Assembly: GCF_024763615.1 (NCBI RefSeq)
Contig: NC_077223.1
Span: forward strand, 22,878,001-22,942,000
Length of the DNA: 64,000 nt
Source of the DNA: Phlebotomus papatasi
Lineage: Eukaryota; Arthropoda; Insecta; Diptera; Psychodidae
Direction: 5' to 3'
This document shows positions 21,806 to 34,813 of the stretch, in pieces (the first letter of the stretch is position 1; each line of letters starts with the position of its first letter). The notes beneath the pieces are model-generated. The model saw only the letters and a list, made by a program, of their open reading frames with translations. It searched no databases and was not told the DNA's origin. The position numbers were made by a program, and so were the translations under genes.

Positions 21806-22873
21806 GGGGAAGTGCTCATAATTTTGGACAGTCTGCTTATAAGCATCGAAGTTCCAAGTTTGAAGTGCGATATTTTCTACACTAATTGACATTTCTTGTT
21901 ACTCTCTTTTCAGAAGGGTTGTTTAGAAACTTAGCAAGCTATTTATTGTCTTATTTTTATTAAAATTAGTTTTAATACGTTTAAAAATGAATTGATAAGT
22001 AGAGGTGATCTTGGCTCTTATTTTGGACAACTTGTTTATTAATTTGTCCAACTTGGCTGTAAATTTGGACAGCTAATCCGCCTCAATAGGATGCCCATTG
22101 TTCTTCATTTGATGAACCAATCTTACCAAGTCCTCTTCCTGTTCATGTAAGGGAAACGTAGAATGTCACAAGAAGCCCGGAAACTTTCCATATCATTCAT
22201 TAAAGTGAGTTGACTTCGGTACTCCAAGTACGTACGGATTAGCGCATTCCTTGGCCTTTCCGGGAGCCTTTCAAGGCTTTTCTCGCTACATCTCTTTCGT
22301 AGAGATGATGCTCCTTTGTTTCTCCAGGCATTTGTCCAACCTAGTCATCACAAAAGCTAAAACTTCACGAAATTTCGTGAGAAAAACACCTGTCCAAAAT
22401 AAGAATCATCACCTCACTGGTGAATGTCTTAAAAAATTTCCCATTTTTCACACGAAAAATATAATTCACAAGGCAAATCTCACTTCAGGTCAAATGTACA
22501 AATCATCAGTAACGTGAATCAACACAATATTCAATGAATATTCAATAATATCACTCAAAAACAGCGAACAAACTTTGTTAGTACTTCACCAAAACTAAAT
22601 AAGACTGAAGTAAGCCACAAGGTTCTGTCATATTTCTCGTAAGCAATTGCTCACACTGAATTTTCAACAAAGCAATTTCAACTCAAATCATATTCAAATT
22701 TTAACGTATTTAGTGTTAAAATCTTCCAAAAAGAACAAATATTTAGATAGAATTCATTATTCATCAAATATTGGAATAAAAATCCATCATTTTAATCAAT
22801 TTATTTTTAGTGTCCAATGTTATCCTCAAAGTGTCCAAAATAAGAAACTGGACAAAATTATGAGCATTTCCCC
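21806..22873. mobile_element. MITE, GGGGAAGTGCTCATAATTTTG ends
   Basis: The 1068-bp element has left end GGGGAAGTGCTCATAATTTT and right end reverse-complemented GGGGAAATGCTCATAATTTT, with TA at 21804-21805 and 22874-22875. Inner blocks reading ttttggaca and tgtccaa recur in both orientations (for example 21824, 22023, 22067, 22391, 22833). No transposase frame is present. Confidence 0.8.
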
Positions 22874-25672
22874 TAAAGCGAAATAGAAATAAGTATTATA
22901 GGAAAATGTAATTTAATCCAGATGGTCCAGACTTTCTGACAATTTACTCTAAGTAGTAAAATAGAAAAAATATGGACAACTGATTCGTGTTCAAACTCTG
23001 AAAAATTCAATAATATACAAAAGTAGGTAAATGAATTGATCAAAATTAATATTTTTTAATTAATTAAATAAATTAACTAACTAATTAATTAATTAATTTG
23101 AAATAGCGGACTATGTTATCTCGCAAGATTTTTTTTTAAATGTTACATTTTACCCCACATATTCTTCTCAAATATTTTTGTTAGATCAAGAATACCATTT
23201 CACATTGCACCTTCATAGAAATTACTTTGAATAATTTCTTTCACGATATTTCAATATTTTTTATTTTTGGAAGTGATTCTGATTGAATGGTTCAATTGTG
23301 AATTGCAAAATGCACAATGTTTTGTGGACACACCTTGAAAGGGGTCTTGCCTGTTATTTTTTTGGTACTTTCAGGGAGACACACGAAGTGTATTGATGGT
23401 AGATTGGTGAAAGAAAATGGCAAAAATGTCAAGTTGCCAGGAATTTCCTCGAGTTCCCACGTTTTGTACATTAACCAAAAGCCACATTCACACGATCCAC
23501 AACCACCCAAAAGGCGTGGTTTTGACTCTTAATGGCATCAACTGACGTCTTCGTACCAGAGAGACACTTTAACAAATACTCATCCATTTGGATATTGCCA
23601 ATCTCTCGAGGATCAGACTCTTTAGAGAAGTTGGGAAGATTGCATGCAGGAAAAATGAAGAAAAAAAAGAAATCTTTTGATAAAAGAAATCGTGAATCAA
23701 TTTCTTTCAATTCGATTTTCACATCTCCCTTTTTTTCTAGTTTTGGGATGGACACAAGGGGGTGGAGGTGGTACAAAAAAAGGCCACAAAGAGAGACCAA
23801 ATAGCAATCACGATCTTTTTCAATAATTCCCCCCGTGATCGTGCATTGTTTAGCGCGGGAAAAAAGCTATCGTCACAAGAAGTCAATGACTATTGTGAAA
23901 TGTACGACCACCACTGTGAATACAAAATTAAATAATTCGTGTGTAATAAAATGAGAAAATATTGCTTCAATAAATAAATTATTGTCTCATATTTCAACCA
24001 GGTGAAATTGATCTCATGAGGTGCATCATTATGGTGGCACAAATCTATCTGCAATTTCTCATTCGCGTGCAAATAACACGAGGCACCGATTATCACGTTC
24101 ATTTGAGAAGTTTGACCACAAGGCAGGAAGCTGTTTATATTAAGAAAAAAAATGCTTGCATTTAGAGAACGCACATTTGAAAATATATCGCGCGTCTTCT
24201 AACAGTTTTTTAATCAATTTACCTTATCGTCAAGGTGATATTGAGTGGTTTTTGAGCTCAATATATCCGTGTCGTGGGGTCCCATTTAGTGTTGATGCCA
24301 TGCTAAACATTCAGGTGACTTGCTTATACTATATATATAAAAGAAAATTGTGTGTCCCGTTGCATGAGATTGTGAAACTTAAAGGAATACCTGACGCACA
24401 AGATGTTCCCGCCATCATCGCCGTTTGCAATTTTCATTGAATAAATTAAAATGTTAATGCCCATGGTGTCTCGAAGGTGTCTCCAATATAACGCCTTCAG
24501 TTGTTGGGTACAAAGTGTTTCCACTTCAGTATTTTAACATCTGAGGCCAAGTGGTTGGTTTTCTGCATCAGCAAATTCACTCAAAAGCCTAACTATGCAA
24601 GCCATCTACCGTTGTACTCAATACCCGGATTGTTTTGCACACTAAAAATTTAATTACATCTCAAACCATCCCCGAGATGAAGGTAAACAAATGATAATCA
24701 AATAGTGGTCAGGCCTTGATTGGGTATTAAAGTGACGGCAATGGTGTGGCAGAAAAAAAAAAGTTGGCATGAAAATGACTAGTGCTGAAAGTTGTCTCAG
24801 CAAAATCTTGATCATCTTTTTCAAGTCTTCAATTTGCGTGTCAATTGAAATATTTCTTATGTTCACCTGAAGAAGTCACTTCCGCAATCCCGTTACCTCA
24901 GCTCATACATAAGTGATCATTTTCATGTGATTTTATCACATGTTTCCCATGAGTGAATGTCCCTCATGTCATCTTTTGGTCAAATTGGATATTTATCTCA
25001 CATATAAGATGTGATCTTACACTTTAATGCTTTCCCCTTATTTCACACTGAATATATGATTTGTGCATTAATGGATAATAAAAAGAACGATGCTTTAATT
25101 TGTTTTTAATTAATAAACCATCCTTTCACAACAAAATATTGCTTTATATGAACAGAACTAAAACTGTATCAATGGATCTACTATTAACTATTATATAAAA
25201 ACATTTACAATTTCCAAAAAAAAATTAAGAGCGAAACAAAATAGTAAGTACGTTTATGTATCGATTTTTTGATTAAATCCATTAAATCGGATGAAATTGG
25301 GATGTAATAATCGTTGTAGTACTCCACGAGAGCTTTCCAAAAGATCAAAAATTTTCAAATTCCGATCATTAAAACCGGAGATATAGCCATTTGAAAATTA
25401 AATTCTTGAGCCCTTCTAGCTCGGGTCAGGGGGCTTGGGGGCTTAATTTTTTTGTGAATCAAAAGCTCTTAGGCTTAGCTATAACATACTAAAGTTAAGA
25501 TCGATCGGTGCCATAGGATCTGAGTAATTCAAAAAATACAAAATTTGGGGTATTTCAAAATGACGAAGGGGGGAGGTGACATCACCTACTTCTAGCCACC
25601 TATCGACATTTAACCTTTGCCGAAAACCGTTTATCGATATCTCTTTCCGTTCTCTTTCCAGAAGTGGTTATT
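22874..25672. other. No supported gene; one weak exon-like stretch
   Basis: A taattaatt run lies at 23058-23097. On the plus strand, 24237-24313 is an open stretch between tcaag and cag followed by gtgact, which could be an exon but has no domain and is not supported further. A TA-rich microsatellite lies near 24333. The frames at 23292-23804 overlap on both strands and are treated as chance. Confidence 0.4.
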
Positions 25673-25925
25673 CACTGAAAGAAATCCGAAAAAGTTAAAA
25701 TAACATTCCGGAAATGTTAATTTACCCTGCAGTATTGATCCGAAATCGGTGTAAATATTACCCTTTTTAGGTGTATTAGGAGTTAAAGTTACCCTTTTTC
25801 ATGTTAATTTTACTCTTAAAAAGGTGAAAAATTAACATTAAAAAATGTTGATATATTTTTACACCTAAAAAGTGTTAAAATTATGAGGAAAAAAAGTTAA
25901 TCGCACCCTCTTCTTTTTCTCAGTG
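25673..25925. mobile_element. MITE copy 1, CACTGAAAGAAATCCG end
   Basis: This 253-bp sequence is repeated at 61547-61795 with high similarity along its full length. Shared blocks include aatccgaaaaagttaaaata, accctgcagtattgat and taccctttttaggtgtatta. The right end, reverse-complemented, is CACTGAGAAAAAG, giving short imperfect inverted ends. It contains several ttaacat/atgttaa pairs that could fold. No coding capacity. Confidence 0.8.
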
Positions 25926-28423
25926 TACGAAAATCGATTTTTAGCGCATATGATATTCGTAATCTATAAGTGTCAAAAAAACGTGTAAATCCAAAATTTA
26001 GGCCCGATCTGACGAGGTCGGATTTCACCTGCACCACAAAAGTTGAAATTGTAAATAAAAAATCTCAGCTAAATCAGGGTTCGGTGCTACCCCACCTTCG
26101 GAGGTGCTCCAGCTGATTTTGTTCTCTTATTTAAAGGCTATTTAAAAATATTTAGTCCGAATTATATTAAATTTATAATCTTATGCTGAGTATAAAAAAA
26201 ATGGTGTCGAAAATTAAATAATTAAATAAACCAAAATATAATAATAGAGCATAATTTTGAATAATATTACCAATATTACGCGCTGAAAACTTTAATCCTT
26301 CTAAGGGAAAAATTCTTTTGGCCAATAGAAAAATACAATATGATCAGTAAAAAATAAATAAATTTAATTTGTAAAGAAAAAAAAATACAGAAATAAAACT
26401 AATAAGAAAGAAAATTGTTGTAAGGAAAATAAGATTCTCTTTATCATTTTCTCTTTTAAAAATATAAATAAAGTAATTATTCTAACCACGCCCCTGGCAA
26501 GTTGCCTGAAATTTGAAGCCACTTTCTCATATTTCGATTTAAATTTATATGGAATTTTTTTGCACTCGCGACCGTTACGTTAAATATCTAAAAAATGAGA
26601 AGTTTTTCCCGTATTATAAGATACCTTACCATATGTAAGGATAAATATACTAAATTTTTGTTGAAATAACATTTTTTCCTCGGAGCACTGTGAGCTGAGT
26701 CCGAGATCAATTTAGGAAATTGGCTTCAAAATAGCTCTTTATAAAAAAATTAACTTGTCACATGCTTGATTCTAACTAATCCAATTTTATATTTTACTAG
26801 CCAAATGTGAATTATAAAATTGTCCTGGTAATTGCCAGATTAAAAGGCTAGCATGCTCGGTAATTATATGTTCTATATCATACTAGCATAAATTAAAAGG
26901 ATATCAGTGTAGTTTTTTGAGTCACAAATCTCTTTTTATACTAAAATTTCTGTCTAAAAGCAATTGAAAAATTGTTTATAACTAATGCAAGCGGCAAAAT
27001 TTTAAAAGGATATTTTTTTTAATCTATCAGGAGGATTTATAGGATCGAAAAAAAACGCAAATACGTTGACTGTTGCATTAGTATGGCATACACAGGAAAA
27101 CAACTATACCTACATAAGCATAAGGATAGATAAGTACCACAGTGTTAGCCTTTTACCGTCTCCTATTTTAGTTCTACCTTCAGTATGCTTAAACATAAGC
27201 AATGCATAATACCTGCTTCCCTCATGGGTACTCAAAACAATTTGAGAATGGGAAAGTGTTAACCCAAAAGTGTTTCTCATGTGGCGAAAACATGTGAAAC
27301 AGGTGCAATTAGAAAGGTTTCCGCGCGATGGTGTTGCACTTTATATTCCACAAGAGCCACTGTTATGGTAAAATTGCTCTTGATTGCACACTCACCTGGA
27401 TAAAAATCCTTTCTCCTGCGGACCTCGTGTGTGGCAAATTCTTCGTGAGTGGCGACAAAGTGCATATGGATTTAAAGGCCCCCATAACACGGGGATAATT
27501 GGTGCGGCATACTTTAGAAGGCCCCCACCATAGAAGTGCATTTATGCGTCAACCCAGAGAATAATTCTTAGAGCACAGATTTCTGCAATTATATCGATTG
27601 CAATCTGGTGCTTTTGTGAGAGGTGAAAGACACATTATCCCCCTTGGGCAGGCATTTCTTGTCAAAAAATCAACCACAATTGCTTGTGAAGTCGTGAGAG
27701 ACGTTAAGTTTTTTTTTTTAGAGTGTCTTCAAAAGTTTTGAAAGTTAACTCGTCCCATTTGCAATCATTACCCATCAATGATTGAAGACATAAATGCATA
27801 CCCATTCATTTATTTACAATTTCAATTAATTTTTGAATTATTTGGTAATTTCTTAAATTCTTTTAGGAATATTTAATTTAAAAACAAATTTTAGCTTTTG
27901 CTCTATATTAAAAAATAAATTTTACAAATAAATTTTTGTCTATCATAAAATTGTATGATATTGTAATTGCGGAATTGAAATCGTAATGTATTATGTAAAA
28001 AAAATCCAGAAAAAGCTTTTCAAGAGGAAAAATAATTTTTTAATGATTTTTAATGAACATCTTTTATATTTCGTGAAACCCTTTAAGGATGAGTTGGATA
28101 CCAGTGTATTTAAAGGAACAATCATTTTTCCTGTTAATTTGAAGGACAATGTAACTATATAATCAAAAAATTGTTTTTATTTCTGGAACATCGGTGTTTC
28201 ACTCTTCCTTAAAAGGTTAAACGATTAAAATTGATTATCAAACTCTCAGTTGTCTTGCATTACTATGCTCAACTACTTTACTCTTAACTCATTCAGACAA
28301 TGTACTGGAAATACTGGAGATAGAATATTCTTGCTGTGGAATTAGATCCTTACACAAGCAGCATTTTTTTCCTTATATTGTCTTGTACAATTTTCTGAGT
28401 AAGGCGTTATTATAGAACAAAAT
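25926..28423. other. No supported gene; one weak minus-strand exon candidate
   Basis: Mostly AT-rich sequence. On the minus strand, an open stretch from an ATG at 27465 runs into TCCAG followed by gtgagtgtg near 27397, a strong donor consensus, and reads MHFVATHEEFATHEVRR and on. No acceptor or domain supports it, so it is not called as a gene. Confidence 0.4.
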
Positions 28424-28609
28424 GCTTAAGACACGCTAACGACTTAAGCCGAGAGGCGGCTTAACGTAATTATAATCAAAATAATGATTCGACTAAATTC
28501 CCATTAGATTCCCACTGATAGAAATGTAATATGATCAATCTGATTATTATTTTGATTATTATTACGTTGAATCGTCTCTCGGCTTGAGTTGTAAGTGTGC
28601 CCAGAGCCT
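28424..28609. mobile_element. Foldback MITE, CTTAAGCCGAGAG arms
   Basis: Left arm ACTTAAGCCGAGAGGCGGCT continuing to aacgtaattataatcaaaat, right arm reverse-complemented ACTCAAGCCGAGAGACGATT continuing to caacgtaataataatcaaaa. Arms are about 70 bp with a centre of about 50 bp. The outermost bases (gacacgctaac against gcacacttac) match less well, so the exact ends and target duplication are uncertain. Confidence 0.75.
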
Positions 28610-30139
28610 AAATTCTTATAATCTGCTTATACTGTTCTTGTCACTCTCTGTGACTACTAAAAGTAAAATGGCCCACTCTTAAGGGGCTTAAGAGTTTCTA
28701 CAAAAATTATGAAAGTCTCATTATGGAAAAGTGCATAAGACTTGTCAAAATCTTGGCTCTATAAGGCAGATGTGTTGCTTCTTTGAGAGATAGAGATTAA
28801 TAGATAATTATGGAAAAAAGAAAAAATATTGGGTTGCGAGGAGACACAGGACTCAGCGGGCACTGCATTTATTTTTATAGTGTAACTATCTATGAAAAGG
28901 ATTTGTCAACCATATTTCAAATAAAGAATAAGAATAAAGGAAAATATCATCAAAATCGACACAATGCCAAATTGTGGTACATCATCTGGAGATCAACATC
29001 ACTAACCAAATTAATTAAAAATTCTTCTTTTACAGTAGCAATTCAGATACCAACTGCTCAAAATATCGTCAACTTTGCAATTGATATTATGCGACGTATA
29101 CAAATGGGGTACAAATGAGGTTTATCAAAGAGAAAAAAAAAACCAAACTAAAAAATAAAGAACATATTGGTGTCTTAATAATTCCTCAAATAGGCTCATG
29201 TTCAAATTTCAATGTGTATCGATAAAGCTAAAGTATCGTTGCGATAAAGTAAAGTGCAGTATTAATATTCTTGTGAGGTAAATGAAAGGAAAAGTTTTCA
29301 TGTATATAATATTCCTACTCCTTTTGTTCTGTTTTAAAATCCTTACGACCTTCTGTAAAACTTTTGTTGGAATATTATGTTTCAAGTTTGAATTTTCGAA
29401 TATGAATGATATTTTATCCAAATAATACCATTTACCATTTAGCCGAGACACTTTTGAATTACGAAAGTACAGATGTGAACAGATCGTTTACGGGAAAATT
29501 TATAGTATTAATATTCATTAAATAAATTCTACTTTCAAGCTAAAAACCAAATAAATAAAAAAGTCAATGAATTAAAATATATTGTCGAGATAATCTTTTA
29601 AATATAATGATACTTCATTGATTCAAGTCATACGATCTGTTTAGTCACCTTGCCTTTTTGGGTGCAGTCTAGGGTTAAATTGTATTGTAAACACAGCGTA
29701 ACAACTCTATATTGTCAAATTACGCCCCGCAAGTCTTTGAACTTGACCAAAGCAAAAACTTAAAGTCCAAATCAAATTTAAATTGATTCTCAATAAAAGC
29801 GATGTGTCAACAAATTACGCGCCATGCAGGCAAACAAAAAGTCTCCTAATTGATCTAATTCAAGCCAATTTTTCTCAGAGAATGGCACAATTATGGCCTG
29901 ACCTCGCTCTGTTGGTGGTCATTAATCACACGGGGACTCCTTTGCAACATTTCGCGTCGCGATTAGGAGTTTTGAACTACTTCTCAAAAGCCTAATTGAA
30001 ATAATAGCTCTTCATCTGGCCTGTAAAAAAGCCTTTAGTTGTTTCGACATACAACACTCTCTCACGTATGTTTTTTTTATGATCGCAGACATTGAAGAAA
30101 AAACAGTCTTTAAGGAAAAAAAAACTAATTGAAACTTAC
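28610..30139. other. No supported gene; probable intron if the 30-kb exons are real
   Basis: AT-rich, with only short frames and no domain. It lies downstream (minus-strand sense) of the exon at 30140-30197. Confidence 0.4.
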
Positions 30140-30197
30140 CACGAGGTGATCGTAGACTGAGATCCACAGGTTCTAGCTGAACTGGAGGGCCCTCTGC
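30140..30197 (-). CDS. Host exon with a PVDLS (CtBP-binding) motif
   Basis: On the minus strand this 58-nt stretch is preceded by aatttgcag-like acceptor sequence (ttgcag) and followed by gtaagtttc, a near-perfect donor. It reads AEGPPVQLEPVDLSLRSPR with one base left over, so the next exon starts in phase 1. PVDLS is the canonical docking motif for the corepressor CtBP in DNA-binding repressors, and EPVDLS is the form found in KLF3, KLF8 and KLF12. It joins in phase with the exon at 30575-30628 across an intron of 377 nt. GC content is clearly above the surroundings. No zinc finger is visible in the window, so the gene identity is tentative; another CtBP-recruiting transcription factor would fit as well. 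Confidence 0.7.
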
Positions 30198-30574
30198 CTG
30201 CAATTAAATCATCAGTGATTGTATAAGCGGATTGCGGAAAGAAAAGATATATATATATTTTTTTTATTTTGGGAGGAGCATTACAACTCAGAAAAAATCC
30301 CCAAATATTGCTTCAACCTTCACTTGATTTGGGTTCAGACACGGACAAAAAGGTGGTGATCTTTTTCAGAGTGGTAATATTTTAAAATGTTCAAAAAGAG
30401 ATTTGATCTGTTCGCGTTATAATTCATAGTTGTCAGCTTTAATTATAATAGCAATGTTATATGGGAATATGACTAGGTATTTGTGAACAGTTCCAATAGC
30501 GATTTTTAAGTGAGAGAATAATCACGAGAAAACTGTGTATTTAGTAATTATATAGAGGGGTGAGGTGAACTCAC

Positions 30575-30628
30575 CGGGGCAACATAGAGCTGAGGCAAAC
30601 CCGATAAAAAGCCATCGCAAGAATAGAG
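30575..30628 (-). CDS. Host exon upstream of the PVDLS exon
   Basis: On the minus strand a long pyrimidine run (about 30650-30690) is followed by cttcaaag, then 54 nt of open frame reading LYSCDGFLSGLPQLYVAP, then gtgagttc. The exon is an exact multiple of three and ends in phase 0, which matches the phase-0 start of the next exon at 30197. The acceptor choice (after caaag at 30629) is the first AG past the pyrimidine run. No known domain is contained. Confidence rests on splice borders, shared phase and proximity to the PVDLS exon. Confidence 0.55.
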
Positions 30629-31332
30629 CTTTGAAGTATAAAAGTTCATGGTAGAAAAGGGGGAGCAGACAAAAAAGCGAGACAAATAAAGTCCAACGTT
30701 ATAAGTTAATGTAAAATAATAAATTTTCAACGGGGAAACATAAACTAACTGGTAATATCTAATAAATTAAAATAAATAAATGTACCTTGTGCATGTGAAA
30801 CAATAAATTATGCAAATTTTTTTTTATAACCACCACAAATGCACCGAGAGAGGTAATACACAAGAGCCAGTTGCGGTGCAACAATTACACAAAGTGCCCA
30901 AATGGCAACATCAACAGGTGATTTGCGGTGCTGAGGGAGATCTGTGCTTGATTTGATGGAAGTCAGCGTTTTCTTGCGCTCATTCCCATTTCGAATATGG
31001 CACCATGGTCAATCGTCAGTGCCCCACCTTGAAGTGTCTATCAGACTGAATCCATGCGCTCACAGCACCGAGACACCTTTAGCTTGTGACTCAGGTAGAC
31101 CCCCAGCACCAATAGAGATTAAATCACACGCTTATTGTTTTAGCGCTACCTCTTCCACAGATCCAACTGATTGCAAGATCATCTTTCACACTGACACAGA
31201 GCTTTACAGCCCACCGGAAGCTTTTAGGCTCTTGCTGGCGCACTAATGAACATCACTACGTAATTTACTCAAAGTTCATCTATGCGGAGATTTTACCAGT
31301 GAACTCTACACAAATGCTGAGGGGTCTCAAAC
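30629..31332. other. No supported gene
   Basis: Intron-like sequence upstream (minus sense) of the 30.6-kb exon. A plus-strand frame at 30944-31246 has no domain and is treated as chance. Confidence 0.4.
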
Positions 31333-31334
31333 TA

Positions 31335-32248
31335 CACAGTAACAAAAATTGACACTATTATATTGTGTAATCTTTCACACAACTATTATAGTGTTAAATT
31401 TGGAAAAAGTGTTTAATTTAACATTGTTTAATTTAAAGTTGTTGAATTTAAAAATTGTTGAATTTTCATTTCATTTCAAAGATTTTAATTTTTTTTTTGC
31501 CATTTTAGACATTTGTAATGTTTCTTCCCGTACTCGGGATACCCCTCAATTCGAGATTATTACATCTGATGCTCGAATCTTCATGATATACTTATTATGC
31601 ATATAAATATTCGATGCTCTATATGACTTTTCCCCATTGAAAAAGCATCTCGACTGAAGTATATGTCTTAAATGGAAATTCAACAATTTTTACACAACTT
31701 TTGTTAAAAAATCAACAAATGTTGTCTCAAAATTCAACAACTTTTGTTTAAAAATTCAACAACTTTGGTTGAAATACACAAGGCTTCACACTAGTGTGAA
31801 AAATTATTATCAAACTATAATAGTGTTAATTTTTGATCATGTGACAAACAATAACATAAAGTTGTGTATTTTTTCACACTATGATAAATAATATGAAAAA
31901 CTATAATCCTACTATAATAGTGCCAATTTTTAGATTTTTTCAACAGTTTTAAAACAAGAAACATTGTTAAAAAAAATGTTCTGACTATAATTGTGAGAAA
32001 TTTTACACAGATCGCAATTAAATAATTAATTTATCCAATTTCACACTATTATAGTGTTAAAATTTTACACATTTTCAAATTAAACAACATTGTTGAAAAT
32101 TTTTCAACTATAATAGTGGTAATTTTCAATCACGTGACAGTAAATTACCAAAATGTTGTGTATTTTTAAACATTTTTAAATTAAACAACTAAAATGGTCG
32201 ATTTTGCACTATTATTGTAGTAAAATTTTACACATTTTTTTTACTGTG
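31335..32248. mobile_element. Non-autonomous DNA transposon, CACAGTAA ends, internal palindromes
   Basis: The 914-bp element has ends CACAGTAA (left) and TTACTGTG (right) flanked by TA at 31333-31334 and 32249-32250. The interior is packed with variants of the palindrome ACTATAATAGT (for example near 31386, 31815, 31908, 32044 and 32107) and of ttaaacaac/gttgtttaa and acaactttt/aaaagttgt. The block catctcgactgaagtatatg at 31646-31665 is shared with 51637-51656. No protein-coding capacity. Confidence 0.8.
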
Positions 32249-32377
32249 TACATAGTGTTCGCAAGTCAAACGCCATAAGCGGCAGCAGTCAGGTGTACTT
32301 CGAATGTTATGAAAAGTTTATAGTGTGTATTACAGATTAAGGTAAAGGCTCCTACGTCGGCCGCAAAAGGATAAGTA

Positions 32378-32592
32378 GGGGAGACCGGGATAGAATTAGC
32401 CACCAAATGAAATTTTTCATTGCGTATAATTTGTACAAAAAATGTTTGTATGAGGCTGATAAATATTTCAATGAATAGGAAGGGAAGTATATATTTAGAA
32501 TAAAGAGTGGTTTCCTCAATATTCTTTCCCAGGCGAACTATAAGATACCACTGTCTAATACTATACGTGGCTAATTCTACCCCGGTCTCCCC
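32378..32592. mobile_element. MITE, GGGGAGACCGGG ends
   Basis: 215 bp with left GGGGAGACCGGGATAGAATT and right reverse-complemented GGGGAGACCGGGGTAGAATT, bordered by TA (32376-32377, 32593-32594). The first ~30 bp of the arms are nearly identical. A lone end of the same family is at 44054. Confidence 0.9.
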
Positions 32593-32765
32593 TAGTTCTA
32601 ATTTTTTGTGAAGTTTTCACCTTAAGACATATTAATTGTGAACTTTATTTAGAAATAAAATAATTTTAAATAACATTTTTTTTTTTGAAAAGTGGAGAGT
32701 TTTTCAATTCGACAGTTTGGTTTCCTACGTTAGAGCTTGAGTAGCATCATTTTTTGATATTTCTA

Positions 32766-32960
32766 AGGTACAATGGAGTAATTTTGAACAGAATCTAATT
32801 TTAAATTTTGAAATTTTCTCACTGTTTCAGTTAGCCAAAGAAAAAAACCACAAAGCAGTACGAGCCAAATTCAAGTGCACTTCTTCGTGGTAGCTTTCTT
32901 TTGCTCACCAAAAACAGTTATCAAATCTCAGAATTCAAAAGTATATTCTATATTTGTCAT
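32766..32960. repeat. Dispersed MITE family, copy 1
   Basis: The block acaatggagtaatttt-gaacagaatctaattttaaattt recurs at 34408 onward, and a more diverged relative with clear inverted ends is at 42133-42325. A TA precedes the left end (32764-32765). The right boundary is approximate. The middle carries gagccaaattcaagtg. Confidence 0.65.
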
Positions 32961-34405
32961 TATTTTATTAGAGCATCTCTATAAAATTACTTAAATTCAT
33001 AAAATTTGTTCTGAGAACTGAAAACTGAGTTAGTAATTTCCCTTTAAATCCCTATAAAATTCCCTATAAATTTGTCAATAAAAGCGACAAATAAGGGAAC
33101 ATCTATTTAATAATAACGTGATTGCGGTTTTCATTAAAATAATTACAAAAAATTCCACCAACTAGAAAAAAAAACCATAATAGTGATTGATTTGTAGAAC
33201 ATCCGTATAAGAACATTATAAGGTACTTTACCTTATAATTATATAAATCGATTGAAATGCAACATGAATAAGTGAAACGAATAAGAATTTTGATTAATGA
33301 TCAATAAACATATAAGCAAATTAGAAATAATAGTAGTTCTTATTTTTTAATGAAGAATATTAATAATTTCCAGGTAAGGTGAAGTAAGCACTTTCGGTCA
33401 TTATGTTTTTGTTACCTTCTTAATTCTGAAAATTATTATTGGATCTAACTATACATGTGTCTAACTATACATCCAATGGATGCAGATTATCTTCCAAAAA
33501 TTTGAGACAAAATGCCCTTTTCAGAATTAACATTTTCCGCTAATGGTTTTTAAAATTATTTTTACTCGTTTCATATCGACATAATTGTCTTTAAAATTAT
33601 ACTGGCACAATATCAAATACAGGAACTAGGCCTTCCCGCGAGAGGAGGACAGAACAAGCATAATTATTTTTTTTTATAAATGGATTGGATTATCAGTCGC
33701 ACACTCCGTGAAATCAAGCTAACTAACTAGGCGCAATTTTAAACATCTTTAATATCGGAAAAGTTTCTGATAAATCGGATTCGTACTCAGAAATTTTGTA
33801 TATCATAAAGTGAGTACCTACGACTTTACTCAATGAGTGCCTAATTATCTGTAATTGGCGACATCATTTTAGGTAGCCGAAAGAGCTTACCTCAGCCTTC
33901 AATCAAATAACTTGACATTCAGCTGGAAGGCGTATGAGTCCCTTTTCACAATCGATACAGTTCCATTGTATATAAAGAATTCCATTATTAATTCCCAACA
34001 TTATGCATGACTTTATCGCATCAAATCTAAGAGAAAACAATAATCCATTGATTTTAATATAGATACACTATAATCATTTGAACCGACCGTTTTCGTATAA
34101 GTCTTTTTTTTAATATTCTTAGTCTAAATTGTTTTTGAATTTATACAATACAATCTACCAACTTTGGATTTAAAAACATTATATTGGTTTTATAAATTCA
34201 ATTCCTGAATTTTTAAAACTGTGTTTCAAGACTTAGATATAATTTTATTTTATTTCAAATAATAAGATTTAGATTAATAAATAAAATGTAAAATTCTGTA
34301 TGTAAATATTCAATAAGATTAATGATAGAGCGAGCTCTTTATAATTTTAACCTGTCATTGGTTCCGGATGAATATAATTGACTAGTAACATTTTTTAGGT
34401 ATTTC
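32961..34405. other. No supported gene
   Basis: AT-rich sequence with no frame above chance and no recognised repeat ends. Confidence 0.5.
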
Positions 34406-34407
34406 TA

Positions 34408-34546
34408 GGGTACAATGGAGTAATTTGGAACAGAATCTAATTTTAAATTTTAAAATTTTCTCACTGCTTTAAGTTAACCAAAGAAAGAAAAAAAACCTCA
34501 AAGAAGTATGAGCCAAATTCAAGTGTAATTCTTCATGGTTATGAAC
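34408..34546. repeat. Dispersed MITE family, copy 2, interrupted
   Basis: It begins GGGTACAATGGAGTAATTTG after TA (34406-34407) and runs parallel to the copy at 32766 until 34546, where a hAT-type element is inserted. The expected continuation after 34822 is not clearly recognisable, so the right part may be lost or decayed. Confidence 0.7.
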
Positions 34547-34813
34547 AGGGGGTGACATTAGCTTTGAAAAATGCGACCAGTTTTAGTGTAATTTTTTTCC
34601 CTGTTTTCGTACGCATTTCACGAGAAATCTCCAAAACTACGTAGATTGCCAATTTAGGGGTTTCGGTTGCCTCTTCGTTATTAAATTGGCTTTAATTTTG
34701 TATTAGTATTTTTTACTAATTCATTCTACAATGACAGAAAACAGCTAATAAACTCGAAAATTTTTTCGGCTTGCTAGAAACATATGGGAAACATAGGAAA
34801 TGTCATGCCCCTG
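34547..34813. mobile_element. hAT-type MITE with 8-bp target duplication
   Basis: The 267-bp element starts CAGGGGGTGACATT and ends AATGTCATGCCCCTG, inverted ends of about 14 bp with a small gap. It is flanked by gttatgaa at 34539-34546 and 34814-34821. An 8-bp duplication with CAGGGG ends is the hallmark of hAT transposons. It is inserted in the dispersed repeat copy at 34408, so it is younger than that copy. Confidence 0.88.

Noticed and set aside
23292..23804. Overlapping frames on both strands
   Set aside because: No domain, no consistent splice borders and low complexity; judged chance.
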